NCBI GenBank assembly: GCA_947476855.1
Contig: CANJSR010000304.1
Span: 1-6,233 of the forward strand
Direction of reading: 5' to 3'
DNA: 6,233 nucleotides
Origin: Acetobacteraceae bacterium
GTDB taxonomy: Bacteria; Pseudomonadota; Alphaproteobacteria; Acetobacterales; Acetobacteraceae
Positions within the stretch are counted from its first letter, which is position 1. The number at the start of each line of letters is the position of its first letter. The notes beneath the pieces were generated by a model. It was given only the letters and a program-made list of their open reading frames with translations, was not told the DNA's origin and searched no databases. Shown one piece after another: positions 5,599-6,233 of this stretch. Both the position numbers and the translations under genes were made by a program.

Positions 5599-5800
5599 AA
5601 GGTGGGCCGCAAGGTTCTGCGTTCGGGGGCGACGGAGTTCCGCTATCGCCGCGAAGAGCAACCCCTGCCAGGATGAGCGGGACCGTCTGCTGGAAGCCAA
5701 TGAAGCGAAGCCGTTGCGGGAGCGGCTGACTCTGATCCGGATTCTCGAGACGTTGTGCGAAGGCGGCTATGCTGGTGGCCAGGATGCGGTCCGGATTGCG
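5599..5800 (+). pseudogene. IS21-family transposase (IstA), frameshifted internal fragment
   Basis: Two reading frames together give a piece of IstA. The first (5599-5673) reads KVGRKVLRSGATEFRYRREE followed by QPLPG and then TGA at 5674-5676. The second, from about 5677, reads ERDRLLEANEAKPLRERLTL, then IRILETLCEGGYAGGQDAVR. Family members have the same order (SGATEF-YRR--QPLP, a short link, then LDRLLEANEAKP-RERLTLIR-FEELR--GY-GGYDAVRRYA). A small deletion or frameshift near 5670-5680 separates the halves. Similarity ends at about 5797, before the RYA-W segment and the DDE catalytic core, and the helix-turn-helix start is also missing. It follows the IS630 remnant within about 30 nt, so two elements have been joined by insertion or deletion. 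Family assignment is from memory of IstA sequences. Confidence 0.75.
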
Positions 5801-5996
5801 CAACCAGAGAGGTCCTTTTTGGACCCCGATAAGGGGCCCATCTTGCGTGCCGAGCGACACCGACACCTGCCCGATCTCCAGGGCGCGGCGGTGCAGAACG
5901 TCTTGAAGCAAGCTGAGGCGCTTTTGGCAGAATGGGCAGCATGACCATTGTCCTGATCCGTGGCGTTGACCCGTTGGACGATGCCGGCGACTAAAG

Positions 5997-6233
5997 ATGC
6001 CACGCGGTCTGTCACACACGCACCAGACGCAGTCGTCATTTCTGTCCGGTGTCGGTGCGGATATCGCCTATCTGGGCGAAACTATAGCAAGGCGGAACGG
6101 TTATCCGGCCTTAGCCAGCCGCCACCGCGTTAGCGTCCGCGCTCGTGGTGGAAATTGTCTGACTGCTGCGGGTGGGATCGGGCCTGGAGGTCGGCGTAGC
6201 CGGCCGGAGGGGCCGATCCCACCCGCGCGGCCG
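5997..6233 (+). CDS. Unidentified open frame running off the right edge (low confidence)
   Basis: An ATG at 5997 opens a frame with no stop for 79 codons to the window edge (MPRGLSHTHQTQSSFLSGVG, then ADIAYLGETIARRNGYPALA). I recognise no family. There is no convincing ribosome binding site (only AAAG directly before the ATG). The last part lies in a GC-rich inverted repeat and reads as Arg/Gly/Pro low complexity. It may be a non-coding open frame in GC-rich DNA. Minus-strand frames across 5770-6040 are also open and equally unrecognised. Confidence 0.15.
   Translation, partial: MPRGLSHTHQTQSSFLSGVGADIAYLGETIARRNGYPALASRHRVSVRARGGNCLTAAGGIGPGGRRSRPEGPIPPARP
6168..6226. repeat. 14-bp inverted repeat at the right edge
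   Basis: GCGGGTGGGATCGG (6168-6181) and CCGATCCCACCCGC (6213-6226) are exact reverse complements with 31 nt between them. It could form a strong hairpin (possible terminator without T tract), a palindromic intergenic repeat unit, or the end structure of a mobile element. No second copy is seen in the window. Confidence 0.65.

Noticed and set aside
5372..6039. Long minus-strand frames with a possible CPFC zinc-ribbon-like pair
   Set aside because: They run antisense through the IS630 and IstA remnants. High GC keeps such frames open, and no family was recognised.

Overview
The window is GC-rich bacterial DNA. It most likely comes from an alphaproteobacterium, possibly of the Acetobacteraceae/Rhodospirillales or Rhizobiales type. 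This is inferred from the style of the Crp-like and small LuxR-like regulators, an exact FNR/FixK-type box, and small stress proteins (entericidin, CsbD-like, glycine-rich membrane protein) that often sit together in such genomes. No rRNA, tRNA or CRISPR array was seen. Debris of three different insertion-sequence families flanks the core genes, so this looks like an accessory or decaying segment (island or plasmid) rather than a conserved chromosomal locus.

Layout. Positions 1-330 hold the N-terminal part of an IS256-family transposase, internally altered and then lost. A Crp/Fnr-family regulator follows on the minus strand (380-1129, probable TTG start). It is separated by a long intergenic region from a plus-strand small LuxR-type regulator that has no receiver domain (1604-2089). 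Just upstream of the latter lie a perfect 10-bp-arm palindrome (1499-1522) and an exact TTGAT-N4-ATCAA box (1522-1535). Behind the LuxR gene are three short stress-type genes in poor condition: an entericidin-like lipoprotein without a normal start codon (2110-2250), a frameshifted and stop-interrupted small membrane protein (2336-2460), and a CsbD-like start that loses homology after six residues (2504-2581).

Next comes a compact three-gene membrane operon on the plus strand: a 79-residue two-helix membrane protein (2813-3052), a VIT1/CCC1-family Fe/Mn transporter (3055-3750), and the membrane domain of an SbmA/BacA/YddA-type ABC transporter without its ATPase domain (3747-4901). The genes are 2 nt apart and then overlap by 4 nt, so they are probably translationally coupled.

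The right part (4902-6233) has no intact recognisable gene. It contains two competing hairpins, a terminator-like hairpin near 5233-5257, a C-terminal piece of an IS630-family transposase (about 5441-5570), a frameshifted piece of an IS21-family IstA transposase joined almost directly to it (about 5599-5800), an unidentified open frame running off the end, and a 14-bp inverted repeat at the right edge.

Together, the intact genes suggest a stress and oxygen-responsive regulatory pair next to a metal or peptide membrane transport operon, being eroded by transposition. The regulatory link is inferred from the FNR-type box and gene order only.
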